A stretch of DNA of 63,341 nt from the NCBI GenBank assembly GCA_017450065.1, contig JAFSYI010000042.1:1-63341 (forward strand), read 5' to 3'. Of the stretch, positions 34,443 through 42,410 are shown one piece after another. The DNA is from Lachnospiraceae bacterium (GTDB lineage: Bacteria; Bacillota; Clostridia; Lachnospirales; Lachnospiraceae). The notes beneath the pieces were generated by a model, which had not been told where the DNA came from, did not search any database, and saw nothing but the letters and a program-made list of their open reading frames with translations. Position 1 is the first letter of the stretch, and each line of letters opens with the position of its first letter. Position numbers and translations under genes: made by a program.

Positions 34443-35282
34443 ATGGAGACCAATAATCAGATACAATCAGAAGAGATAGAAATAGACCTTGTGGAGCTTA
34501 TAGGAGTCATAGTCAGCAAGCTGTGGATAATCGTTATCTGTTCAGCTCTTGCAGGCACGATAGCATTTCTGCTCTCGGAATATGTGATGACTCCGCAGTA
34601 TATATCCACGACCAAGATGTATATCATAAACAGGCAGAGTAATGAGCAGCTTACCTATTCCGACCTGCAGACAGGTACCCAGCTTACCAAGGATTACCAG
34701 GAGCTTGTTACCAGCCGCCCGGTGCTTGATGAGGTACGCAAGGAGCTGGCACTTGCCATGGATAATAAAGAGCTTAAGAGTAAGATCACGGTAAGCGTTC
34801 CCACAGATACCCGTATTGTCACGATCACGGTTCAGGATTCCAGTCCGGATCTTGCCAGGGCGATCGCGGACGAGATCAGGAATTCGGCATCGAATCACAT
34901 ATCCGCTGTTATGAACACGGAGGCCGTAAATGTGGTTGAAGAGGCGGATCTTCCTCTTGAACCCTCGTCACCCAAGATCGTCAAGAATACGGTAATAGGC
35001 GGTGCGATAGGTGCATTTATTTCCATGGCTTTCATAATCCTTGTATATATAATGGATGATTCGGTCAAGAATCCGGATGATGTAGAGCATTATCTTAAGG
35101 TAAGCGTACTCGGATCCATACCTTATGAGGAGGAGAATGAGGAAGAGGATGAATCTGCGGCCGAGAAGAAGAAAAAGAAGGCCGGCAAACATAAACGGAG
35201 CAGCTACGGCAGACGGAGCCAGACGCCGGTAAATATGGATATGCTTTCGTCGGGGAAGGAGATGAACAGAAGTGGATACTAA
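34443..35282 (+). CDS. Chain-length determinant / kinase activator (Wzz, YveK type)
   Basis: 279 residues. Two membrane helices flank an extracytoplasmic domain: I-G-V-I-V-S-K-L-W-I-I-V-I-C near residue 25 and G-A-I-G-A-F-I-S-M-A-F-I near 190. A cytoplasmic tail rich in Glu and Lys activates the partner kinase. ATG at 34443 follows AAAGGG by 6 nt. Its last 11 bases overlap the kinase start, showing coupling. Confidence 0.93.
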   Translation: METNNQIQSEEIEIDLVELIGVIVSKLWIIVICSALAGTIAFLLSEYVMTPQYISTTKMYIINRQSNEQLTYSDLQTGTQLTKDYQELVTSRPVLDEVRKELALAMDNKELKSKITVSVPTDTRIVTITVQDSSPDLARAIADEIRNSASNHISAVMNTEAVNVVEEADLPLEPSSPKIVKNTVIGGAIGAFISMAFIILVYIMDDSVKNPDDVEHYLKVSVLGSIPYEEENEEEDESAAEKKKKKAGKHKRSSYGRRSQTPVNMDMLSSGKEMNRSGY

Positions 35283-36003
35283 GGTTATAACGATAAACAG
35301 AAGGAATAAGTTAAGCTTCCAGACCAATGAAGCATATAAGTCGCTTAGATCCAATATGGAATTCTGCGGAAATAACGTAAAGGTTATAGCAATAACAAGC
35401 TGTGTGCCCAATGAAGGAAAATCATCCGTATCCTTTAATCTTGCGATCTCAATGGCAGAAGCCGGAAAGCATGTGCTCTTTATTGACGGTGATATGAGAA
35501 AATCGGTTATCCTCGGACGATATCAGATAACGAGAATAACCTCCGGGCTCAGCCATTTCCTGGCAGGAAAGAGAGATATTCAGGACGTTATCTATTCGAC
35601 CAACGTTAAGGGCCTGCATATCATCCCCACAGGACCGGTTCCGCCCAACCCCTCCGAGCTTCTCGGAACATCAAGATTTAAGCTTGTACTGAGTAAGTTC
35701 AGGGACATATATGATTATGTGATCATAGATACGCCCCCTATCGGAAGCGTTATAGACGGTGCCATAATAGCCCAGAGCTGTGACGGCGTGGCTCTTGTGC
35801 TTGAAGCAAGATCGATAAGCCGTAAATTTGCCGAGCGTGTACTCGACCAGATTAGAAAAACCGGATGCCCGATACTGGGCGTGATACTTAATAAGGTCGA
35901 CATGGGCGGTAAATACGGCAAATACTACGGCAAATATTATGGTAAGTATTACGGCAAGTATTATGGCAAGTATTACGGTAATTACTACGGTAAGGAAGAG
36001 TAA
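35272..36003 (+). CDS. Bacterial tyrosine kinase CpsD/YveL with an extended tyrosine tail
   Basis: 243 residues. Walker A C-V-P-N-E-G-K-S-S at about 44-52, Walker A' V-L-F-I-D-G-D-M-R at 68-76, Walker B Y-V-I-I-D-T-P-P. The final 30 residues are KYG followed by five KYYG units, one NYYG and KEE, giving 13 tyrosines, many more than the usual three to seven of the autophosphorylation cluster. Start GTG at 35272, AGGAGA upstream inside yveK. Phosphorylation by this kinase and removal by CpsB would cycle to control polysaccharide export. Confidence 0.95.
   Translation: MDTKVITINRRNKLSFQTNEAYKSLRSNMEFCGNNVKVIAITSCVPNEGKSSVSFNLAISMAEAGKHVLFIDGDMRKSVILGRYQITRITSGLSHFLAGKRDIQDVIYSTNVKGLHIIPTGPVPPNPSELLGTSRFKLVLSKFRDIYDYVIIDTPPIGSVIDGAIIAQSCDGVALVLEARSISRKFAERVLDQIRKTGCPILGVILNKVDMGGKYGKYYGKYYGKYYGKYYGKYYGNYYGKEE
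35911..36000 (+). repeat. 12-bp tandem repeat coding the tyrosine tail of CpsD
   Basis: Seven near-identical units of the type AARTAYTAYGGY encode the YYGK series. Third codon positions vary (TAC/TAT, GGC/GGT, AAA/AAG), so the protein repeat is more conserved than the DNA, pointing to selection rather than fresh slippage alone. Confidence 0.85.
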
Positions 36004-36009
36004 CTGTAA

Positions 36010-37410
36010 ATGGCAAACAATCAGCTGTTCAATGAAATAGGAGATGAAATAAAGGAAGCGCTCAAGGAAGGCCTGGCCAAGGGTGATTTTTCAGGGCTTA
36101 ACAATGCCATTATGGGCTCGGTTAACAGAGTGATCGATGACGCCACCGATCAGCTGGAGAGAAGCACCGGCATTAAGACGGGCAGAGCGCAGAATGTCTC
36201 CACACATACCTACAGCACCTATTCCCGGGGAACTGCGACCAGGGAACGGCAGAAGCAGCTCGAGAGAGAACGGAAGGAAAGACAGCAGCGTCTTGAAAGG
36301 GAACGCGAGGAAAGACAGAAAAGACGTGAAACGGAGAAGGAACAAAGACGTCAGCGCCAGGCCGTATTTTCTTCAAGACCCGATGCGACCGAGGCCAGAA
36401 GGAAGAGCCTTGAGGAAAGAAGGGCGAAGAATGAGCTTGCAAGAAGGATGAAGAGTCCCAATGCGATAGTAGTGGGAGGCAATCTTCTGCCCACTAAATT
36501 TGTGGCAGTGGATGACACGAGGAGCATCCTCGATATAGTGTTCGGTGCTATCGGGGTGATGCTGTTTTTCACGCTTGCCATTGTACTTGGAACAGTAAAG
36601 GGCTTTGTTCCGGGACTTATCTTCTCACTGCTTACCGCTGCAAGTGCGGGTCTTGGTATTCTGGGGATCCAAAAAAGAAAGATAACAGAAAGGGCCAAAC
36701 GTTATGCGAGGATCTGCGGAGAGAAGATGTATGCTAAGCTTTCACAGATATCCTCAGCCACCGGTATGAGTGAAAAGGCTCTTAAGAAGGATATAAAGAA
36801 GATGCTCAGGACGGGCTATTATCCTGAAGGATATATGGATGAGGAAGAGACCACCCTGATGCTTTCCGAAGATGTATACAGGGAGTATTCATCCATGAAG
36901 AGCAGGATGAAGACGGAGGAGGAAGAGAAGAGAAAAGAGGCTGAAAGCAGGCTTACAGGAGAGGAAAAGTCAGAGCTTGATATTATGGTCGGTGAAGGAA
37001 TGGATGCCGTAAACAGGCTTCATAAGCTCAATGATGATATTCCGGGAGAGGTGATAAGTGCCAAGCTTGATCTTCTGGAGGATCTTCTGAAGCAGATATT
37101 CAACCGTGTAAGCGAACATCCCGAGCAGATGGACAGAATGCACAAGCTTATGGACTACTATCTTCCGACCATGCTTAAGCTTGTTGAAGCCTATGCGGAA
37201 TATGATAAAGTGAGTACTCCCGGTAAGGAGCTTATCCAGGCCAAATCGGAGATAGAGAACACGCTTGATACGATAAATGAAGCCTTTGTGCAGCTGCTTA
37301 ACAACCTGTTCCAGGATTCGGTATGGGATGTGACGAGCGATGCACAGGTACTTACGACCATGCTTACACAGGAAGGACTTGCGCAGGAAGCGGCGCTTAA
37401 GACACAGTAA
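36010..37410 (+). CDS. XpaC-family (5-bromo-4-chloroindolyl phosphate hydrolysis) protein
   Basis: 466 residues. N-terminal amphipathic region, then a long Arg/Glu/Gln-rich stretch from about 75 to 150 (repeated E-R-E-R-E-E-R-Q type, predicted coiled coil), two membrane helices near 180-215 (G-V-M-L-F-F-T-L-A-I-V and P-G-L-I-F-S-L-L-T-A-A), and a helical C-terminal half of the XpaC type. Paired with TelA downstream, the usual partnership. Biochemical role unclear. It follows cpsD by six bases. Confidence 0.85.
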   Translation: MANNQLFNEIGDEIKEALKEGLAKGDFSGLNNAIMGSVNRVIDDATDQLERSTGIKTGRAQNVSTHTYSTYSRGTATRERQKQLERERKERQQRLEREREERQKRRETEKEQRRQRQAVFSSRPDATEARRKSLEERRAKNELARRMKSPNAIVVGGNLLPTKFVAVDDTRSILDIVFGAIGVMLFFTLAIVLGTVKGFVPGLIFSLLTAASAGLGILGIQKRKITERAKRYARICGEKMYAKLSQISSATGMSEKALKKDIKKMLRTGYYPEGYMDEEETTLMLSEDVYREYSSMKSRMKTEEEEKRKEAESRLTGEEKSELDIMVGEGMDAVNRLHKLNDDIPGEVISAKLDLLEDLLKQIFNRVSEHPEQMDRMHKLMDYYLPTMLKLVEAYAEYDKVSTPGKELIQAKSEIENTLDTINEAFVQLLNNLFQDSVWDVTSDAQVLTTMLTQEGLAQEAALKTQ

Positions 37411-37436
37411 AGACAAAAAGTAGGAGGGTTACAAAA

Positions 37437-38654
37437 ATGGATGAAAACATGAATGCAGCAGTAATGGGAGGAACACAGGCAGCGGTCGCGGCGGAGCCTG
37501 TTACGTCGGCTATACCGGAAGCGACTCTGTATGAGTCGCCGTTTGCACCGATCGAGGAAACCAAGCCTGCCAATGCCGGTATAAACTTCGGTACGGAGCT
37601 TGCAGATATTAAGACAAAGACAGATCTGACGCCTGAGGAACAGAAGGTAGTTGACAGTTATGTTTCCCAGATAGATCTTAACAATACACAGCTGGTGATC
37701 CAGTATGGAGCGGGAGCCCAGAAGAAGATAGCCGATTTCTCGGAGGGAGCGCTTAACAATGTCCGTACCAAGGATATGGGCGAGATCGGTGAGATGCTTA
37801 CAGGCCTTGTTGCCGAGCTTAAGGGCTTTAACAGCGAAGAAGAGAAGAAGGGCTTTCTCGGGATATTCAAGAAGGGTCAGGCCAAGGTTAACGATCTTGT
37901 GGCCAGATATGACAAGACAGAGGCCAATGTAAACAAGGTTGTCAAGATAATGGAAGGACATCAGGTGACACTGCTTAAGGATGTTGCAATGCTTGACAAG
38001 ATGTATGAGACCAATCTTACATATTACAAGAATCTTACCCTCTATATAATCGCAGGTAAGGAGAAGCTCGCCATAGCCAAGCAGCAGGAGCTCCCCAGGC
38101 TGCTTAAGAAGGCTGAGGAGTCGGGACTTCCCGAGGATTCACAGGCTGCTTCGGATTACGCTTCAATGATAGAGCGTTTTGAGAAGAAGATATATGACCT
38201 TGAGCTTACAAGGAACATTTCAATGCAGATGGCACCGCAGATAAGGCTCATCCAGAACAATGATACGATGATGTCAGAGAAGATCCAGAGCACACTTGTC
38301 AATACCATTCCTCTGTGGAAGAGCCAGATGGTAATTGCCATAGGACTGAACCATTCGACAGAGGCTGCCAAGGCACAGAAGGATGTTACGGATATGACCA
38401 ATGAACTTCTTAAGAAGAACGCTGAGGCACTTAAGATAGCGACTGTTGCGTCGGCAAAGGAGGCGGAGAGAGGAATCGTGGATATCGAGACTCTTACACA
38501 TACAAACCAGACTCTTATCGATACGCTTAATGAGGTTGTACAGATACAGGCAGACGGCCGAACCAAGAGAGCTGAGGCCGAGAAGGAGCTCTCAAGGATT
38601 GAGACGGAGATGCATAATAAGCTCATAGAGCTCAGCAAGGTCAGCCTTCAGTAG
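37437..38654 (+). CDS. TelA / KlaA family toxic-anion-resistance protein
   Basis: 405 residues, helical throughout. Shows the family's centre: G-F-L-G-I-F-K-K-G, V-T-L-L-K-D-V-A-M-L-D-K-M-Y-E, I-A-G-K-E-K-L, and P-L-W-K-S-Q-M. Named for tellurite resistance but widely linked to envelope stress with XpaC. GTAGGAGGG precedes the ATG and a strong terminator follows. Confidence 0.93.
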   Translation: MDENMNAAVMGGTQAAVAAEPVTSAIPEATLYESPFAPIEETKPANAGINFGTELADIKTKTDLTPEEQKVVDSYVSQIDLNNTQLVIQYGAGAQKKIADFSEGALNNVRTKDMGEIGEMLTGLVAELKGFNSEEEKKGFLGIFKKGQAKVNDLVARYDKTEANVNKVVKIMEGHQVTLLKDVAMLDKMYETNLTYYKNLTLYIIAGKEKLAIAKQQELPRLLKKAEESGLPEDSQAASDYASMIERFEKKIYDLELTRNISMQMAPQIRLIQNNDTMMSEKIQSTLVNTIPLWKSQMVIAIGLNHSTEAAKAQKDVTDMTNELLKKNAEALKIATVASAKEAERGIVDIETLTHTNQTLIDTLNEVVQIQADGRTKRAEAEKELSRIETEMHNKLIELSKVSLQ

Positions 38655-38677
38655 AAAATGTACCGGCAACGGAAAAC

Positions 38678-38709
38678 AAAACCCCGGCATTAATGTCTGC
38701 CGGGGTTTT
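38678..38709 (+). terminator. Rho-independent terminator after telA
   Basis: AAAACCCCGGCA (38678-38689) pairs with TGCCGGGGTTTT (38698-38709), loop 8 nt. It has an A-run before and a T-run after, so it serves both telA and the convergent MgtC-like gene. Confidence 0.92.
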
Positions 38710-38753
38710 GATCTGTCTGTATTTACCTTGTCTCTGTTTTATATTGCTCTGTA

Positions 38754-39500
38754 TCATTTAATGTGGTTATACTGCAGATTGCTTCTGTAGGAGAGTACAT
38801 CCGCACGTCTGCTCACGAATTCTTTAAGCGCCTCGTAGCCAAGTTCATTTTTCCTCCGGATATGTAAATTGTAATCTATAGTCCCGTCTTCATTTACGCA
38901 CACATCATTCTCAACGATCTTGACATCCCACATGTCGATCTGATCGAGAAGGTCATGATAGAATGCGTCATCCGTACCGGCTTTTATCTTAAAATGAAGT
39001 TCATTGTCGTAATAAGAATCAAGACCTTTAAGGGATTTGCGTATGGTAAGCTGCATAATGCAAAGCAGGAGCAGGGAGAAGATGCCGACAACATACATCC
39101 CGGCACCGAAACAGAGTCCCAGCGCTCCTGTAAGCCACAGGCCTGCGGCTGTTGTAAGTCCTCTTACATTGCTTCCCGTCTTGAAGATAACGCCCGCACA
39201 CAGAAAGGAAATACCGCTTACTGCCTGGGCTGCAACACGTGCTGCATCCACTCCTCTGGTTCCGTTAAAGTTACTGCCGTCAGGCAGGGTGAGATCTGCA
39301 AAGCCGTATTTTGATATTATCATAACTACTGCAGTCGTAACGCATACAATTACATGAGTCCTTATACCTGCTTCCTTGAAACGGTGGCTTCTTTCGTAAC
39401 CGATTATGCCTCCGGCAAGAGCGGATACTATTATCCGTATGCAGAAATCCAGATTCTGCATGATATCAAACTGACTGTTTAAATATGTTGACAAAGCCAT
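38754..39500 (-). CDS. MgtC/SapB family membrane protein
   Basis: 248 residues. The N-terminal 140 residues form the four to five helix MgtC domain (L-A-G-G-I-I-G-Y-E-R-S, G-I-R-T-H, V-S-G-I-S-F-L-C-A-G-V-I-F, G-L-T-T-A-A-G-L-W). The last 100 residues form an ACT-like cytoplasmic domain. In other bacteria MgtC proteins adjust membrane ATPases under magnesium or acid stress. GGGGAGG precedes the ATG by 7 nt. Its 5' leader contains the 61-bp repeat shared with 14265-14325. Confidence 0.92.
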   Translation of the reverse strand: MALSTYLNSQFDIMQNLDFCIRIIVSALAGGIIGYERSHRFKEAGIRTHVIVCVTTAVVMIISKYGFADLTLPDGSNFNGTRGVDAARVAAQAVSGISFLCAGVIFKTGSNVRGLTTAAGLWLTGALGLCFGAGMYVVGIFSLLLLCIMQLTIRKSLKGLDSYYDNELHFKIKAGTDDAFYHDLLDQIDMWDVKIVENDVCVNEDGTIDYNLHIRRKNELGYEALKEFVSRRADVLSYRSNLQYNHIK

Positions 39501-39511
39501 GGTATGTCCTC

Positions 39512-39572
39512 CCCTTACAAGCGAGCTTGACGGTTCATATTTTAAAATATATGTGCTGTTCTGAATAATTAC
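39512..39572 (-). repeat. 61-bp extragenic repeat in the mgtC-like leader
   Basis: Matches 14265-14325 at 59 of 61 positions; only two transitions differ. It contains the palindrome ATATTTTAAAATAT and ends where the ribosome site of the MgtC-like gene begins, so it would form part of that mRNA's leader. In relation to its neighbour gene it is reversed compared with the copy at 14265. Confidence 0.85.
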
Positions 39573-39728
39573 TATATATTATATGGCATGAGTACTGTGG
39601 GTGCAAGATAAGAAATGAACAGGCTGCCCATACCGAGACTCTGATTGATAATTATGCCTGTATATGGTATCTTTAGAAACAGGCGGCAGTAAACGAAATA
39701 AACGCATAAGAGAAAAAGGAGAAATACA

Positions 39729-40721
39729 ATGAGTGAAAAGATAAAGGTGGCATTCTTTGATGCCAAGGATTACGATATGGCTTCTTTTGATGAGGCAAAC
39801 AGTGATGGCAGGTTCAAGATCAAATATTTTGAGACCAAATTGGATGAGGATACGGTCAAGCTTGCCAAGGGTTATGATGCTGTCTGCGTATTTGTGAATG
39901 ATACGGTTGACGCGAAGGTTGTCAATGCACTGTACAAGAAGGATGTCAGGCTGATAGCATTAAGATGTGCGGGATTTAACAACGTTGATGCGGAGGCAGC
40001 AAAGGATAAGATAGGAGTAGTGAGAGTTCCCGCATATTCGCCCTATGCCGTTGCAGAGCATGCAATGTCACTCCTGCTTACTTCCGTAAGACGTATACAT
40101 AAGGCTTATATCAGGACCAAGGATTTTAACTTCTCCCTTAACGGTCTTATGGGCTTTGACCTCCACGGCAAGACTGTCGGAGTGGTAGGTACAGGTAAGA
40201 TAGGACGTGTGTTCATTGATATTTGCAGGGGTTTTGGAATGAATGTGATCGCATATGATAAATTCCCCGCAAAAGATGCTGATTTTGAATATGTGGAGCT
40301 TAAGGAAATATGGAAGAGAAGCGACATCATATCCTTCCACTGTCCTCTTACCGAGGAAACCTATCATATGGTGGATGCCAAGAGTATTAAGAGCATGAAG
40401 AAGGGGGTTGTGCTTGTAAATACTTCAAGAGGAGCTCTGATCGATGCCGAAGCATTGCTTGACGGTATCAGGAAACGTCATATCGGTGCAGCCTGTCTTG
40501 ATGTGTATGAAGAGGAGGCAGATGTATTCTTCGAGGACAGATCCGGACATATTTTTGAGGATGATACACTGGCAAGGCTTATTTCCATGCCCAATGTGAT
40601 AGTGACCTCACATCAGGCATTTCTCACAAAAGAGGCGCTTACGAACATTGCCCATACGACTCTCAACAATATAAGCGAGTATCTTGAAACGGGGAAGTGT
40701 GCCAACGAAGTAACTGTGTAA
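39729..40721 (+). CDS. D-2-hydroxyacid dehydrogenase (D-lactate dehydrogenase type)
   Basis: 330 residues. NAD-binding motif V-G-V-V-G-T-G-K-I-G-R-V near 150, catalytic Arg in V-N-T-S-R-G-A-L-I-D, Glu in L-D-V-Y-E-E-E-A-D, and His in T-S-H-Q-A-F-L-T. The long acidic loop D-V-F-F-E-D-R-S-G is typical of fermentative D-lactate dehydrogenases, which regenerate NAD+ from pyruvate. AAAAGGAG precedes the ATG. A strong terminator follows. Confidence 0.93.
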   Translation: MSEKIKVAFFDAKDYDMASFDEANSDGRFKIKYFETKLDEDTVKLAKGYDAVCVFVNDTVDAKVVNALYKKDVRLIALRCAGFNNVDAEAAKDKIGVVRVPAYSPYAVAEHAMSLLLTSVRRIHKAYIRTKDFNFSLNGLMGFDLHGKTVGVVGTGKIGRVFIDICRGFGMNVIAYDKFPAKDADFEYVELKEIWKRSDIISFHCPLTEETYHMVDAKSIKSMKKGVVLVNTSRGALIDAEALLDGIRKRHIGAACLDVYEEEADVFFEDRSGHIFEDDTLARLISMPNVIVTSHQAFLTKEALTNIAHTTLNNISEYLETGKCANEVTV

Positions 40722-40750
40722 ACAGAATTTATAACCGTTTCATTATATAC

Positions 40751-40781
40751 AAAAAGCCGCCTGTAACAAAAGCGGCTTTTT
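40751..40781 (+). terminator. Terminator between dehydrogenase and FliM-motif gene
   Basis: AAAAAGCCGC (40751-40760) pairs with GCGGCTTTTT (40772-40781), loop 11 nt, usable on both strands for the two convergent genes. Confidence 0.93.
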
Positions 40782-40805
40782 GTAATATGCGGAAATGAAA
40801 TCATG

Positions 40806-41171
40806 TCAGTTATGTATGGCAAGAAGCTTGTCGATAAGGATATCGATATCCTCCTGGGACATGATGGCCTGATTGCTTACAAGGTCTGCATTAAGCTCAT
40901 CAAGCTGCCCGTATTCCCTGTAGGTATTAAGAGCATCAATAAGTGAATCGATCTCGGCCTGGGACAGAACGGCATTGGCCTTGGGCTTGTAGGCGGGAAG
41001 CCCCTTGGCATTATTGAGGGATTCAATGAGCTTATCGATCTCGCTCTGGGAAAGGACCACCTGACTGTTTAGAACATCCTCGGAAATAACTTCATCATCC
41101 GAGTAACCTTTAATGGCTCTTAAGGCATCGACCAGAGAATCTACTTCAGCCTGAGATAATACTTTTTCCAT
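40806..41171 (-). CDS. Small protein of four FliM-N-terminal (CheY-binding-like) motifs
   Basis: 121 residues, acidic. Four copies of L-S-Q-x-E-I-D-x-L-I-(D/E)-x-L start at residues 5, 40, 69 and 104 (the last as M-S-Q-E-D-I-D-I-L). This is the consensus of the FliM N-terminal peptide (L-S-Q-x-E-I-D-A-L-L), which binds phosphorylated CheY at the flagellar switch. There is no FliM, FliN or CheC body, no signal peptide and no membrane helix. Linkers are 15-22 residues. It stands alone, with CATGTAAGC and AGGAGCATG context before the ATG. I infer a soluble multivalent response-regulator-binding protein; no characterised counterpart is known to me. Confidence 0.75.
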   Translation of the reverse strand: MEKVLSQAEVDSLVDALRAIKGYSDDEVISEDVLNSQVVLSQSEIDKLIESLNNAKGLPAYKPKANAVLSQAEIDSLIDALNTYREYGQLDELNADLVSNQAIMSQEDIDILIDKLLAIHN

Positions 41172-41359
41172 GCTTACATGCTCCTTTATGTGAATGGTGT
41201 GTTTTCGTAACCTGTATATGCTGACGTGAACAGTCCTGATTACAGTATATCACAGATTTATGCAGGAAAAAACAAAATATGAAAATCTCTGTTTTTCTCT
41301 CTGTTTTACGCCGGTCCGGGGAAAAACGGAGATAAGATCCGCAACAGAATAAAAACAGA

Positions 41360-41388
41360 TACACAATCCGGGAAAAGTGTGATATAAT
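41360..41388 (+). promoter_or_regulatory. Promoter of tRNA-Gly
   Basis: TGATATAAT at 41380-41388 is an extended -10, with a weak -35 (TACACA) 17 nt upstream. It lies 12 nt before the mature tRNA 5' end. Confidence 0.6.
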
Positions 41389-41400
41389 CATTACTGTGCC

Positions 41401-41471
41401 GCACGGTTAGTACATCGGTAGTATATCAGCTTCCCAAGCTGAGGAGGCGGGTTCGATTCCCGTACCGTGCT
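41401..41471 (+). tRNA. tRNA-Gly (anticodon CCC)
   Basis: 71 nt. Acceptor GCACGGT (41401-41407) pairs with ACCGTGC (41464-41470), discriminator T. The anticodon arm is TCAGC-TTCCCAA-GCTGA, giving CCC, which reads GGG. The T arm is GCGGG-TTCGATT-CCCGT with one G-T pair. The CCA end is not encoded. A terminator follows. Confidence 0.95.
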
Positions 41472-41483
41472 TGATCTTTAACG

Positions 41484-41509
41484 TCCGGGTTGTTGTATTA
41501 CAACCCGGA
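41484..41509 (+). terminator. Terminator of tRNA-Gly
   Basis: TCCGGGTTGT (41484-41493) pairs with ACAACCCGGA (41500-41509), loop 6 nt, then TTTTG. Confidence 0.92.
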
Positions 41510-41634
41510 TTTTGTAAAAGGCAGTAATATTTTTTTCGGATTTTATTTCCATTACCGGTTTCATATCGTATAAATATATGTAAGAATAAAAAGAGATGAT
41601 CCAGACATAAACAGTTTAGGAAAGGAGACCCGGT

Positions 41635-41865
41635 ATGATAGAAAAGAAAGATGGGATTATTGCGGATGAATCATTAGAGAAGGTTAACGGTGGATTCTAT
41701 GAGGAGGATGTAGGAGTAATACCCAAGGATTATCATAAGACCATTAAATGTCCCAACTGCGGAAATGAGGACAGAAGCAAGATTAAATATGAAAAGTCAG
41801 GTGATATCCTGCTTCCCGGCGATTACCATTGCCTGCTTTGCGGAAAATACTTCGATGCGGTTTAA
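41635..41865 (+). CDS. Double-glycine-leader peptide with a zinc-ribbon tail
   Basis: 76 residues. The N-terminus reads A-D-E-S-L-E-K-V-N-G-G, the typical bacteriocin or RiPP double-glycine leader (L-x-x-V-x-G-G) cut by PCAT-type ABC transporters. The remainder has C-P-N-C-G-N and C-L-L-C-G-K, a four-cysteine zinc-ribbon-like pair. AAAGGAG precedes the ATG. No transporter, modification enzyme or immunity gene is nearby. It could be an orphan secreted peptide or a small zinc protein that merely carries the leader. Confidence 0.7.
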   Translation: MIEKKDGIIADESLEKVNGGFYEEDVGVIPKDYHKTIKCPNCGNEDRSKIKYEKSGDILLPGDYHCLLCGKYFDAV

Positions 41866-41935
41866 GAGACTTCTCATTACGTAAGAATGCGGGGTATTAT
41901 AACCTGCCTGGACAGCTTCATAAAATGTATGACAG

Positions 41936-41966
41936 ATTCCCGGGATCGGTATATGATCCCGGGAAT
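41936..41966 (+). terminator. Terminator after the double-glycine peptide gene
   Basis: TTCCCGGGATC (41937-41947) pairs with GATCCCGGGAA (41955-41965), loop 7 nt, with one further A-T pair and a short TTT tail. Confidence 0.88.
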
Positions 41967-42069
41967 TTCTATGGATATACCATGAGATTTTCACTTGTTG
42001 AGGAACAGGGTACAATATGGTACAATCCTTAGATGTAAATAAAACAGTAACAAAAGTGAGGTAAATACA

Positions 42070-42324
42070 ATGACTAATCATTCATACACACCCAAGGGCG
42101 TATGCTCAAGGAACATTTCCTTTGATATTGATGATGAGGGCAGGATCCATAACTTAAGCTTTGCAGGAGGCTGTAACGGAAATCTTAAGGCTATCGGCAG
42201 GCTTCTTGAGGGAGCCGATGCAAAGCAGTCCGCGGATATCCTTAAAGGTAACGACTGTAACGGAAGAGGAACCTCCTGCGCAGACCAGCTGTCAAGAGCC
42301 ATATATGAGGCCATGGGAATCTGA
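42070..42324 (+). CDS. TSCPD domain protein (TIGR03905 type)
   Basis: 84 residues, the normal length. Four cysteines are well placed: G-V-C-S-R, A-G-G-C-N-G-N-L, D-C-N-G-R and T-S-C-A-D-Q-L. TSCPD domains also occur at the C-terminus of vitamin B12-dependent ribonucleotide reductases, where the cysteines bind metal. The stand-alone form has no known role. GTGAGG precedes the ATG. Confidence 0.9.
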   Translation: MTNHSYTPKGVCSRNISFDIDDEGRIHNLSFAGGCNGNLKAIGRLLEGADAKQSADILKGNDCNGRGTSCADQLSRAIYEAMGI

Positions 42325-42410
42325 CCGGGTCTGATATAAGTTGATTTATGGGCATGAATAAACTATAATCGACTTATATATCGTTCTGAAGCTGAGAGGA
42401 AAACTGGTAA

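Noticed and set aside
39572-39766. Minus-strand frame with a hydrophobic segment between the MgtC-like gene and the dehydrogenase
   Set aside because: It overlaps the dehydrogenase start, lacks a ribosome site and is explained by A/T-rich intergenic sequence.
42325-42410. A/T-rich partial inverted repeat before the DUF3048 gene
   Set aside because: Pairing is broken by several mismatches and there is no T-run, so no terminator or operator call is made.
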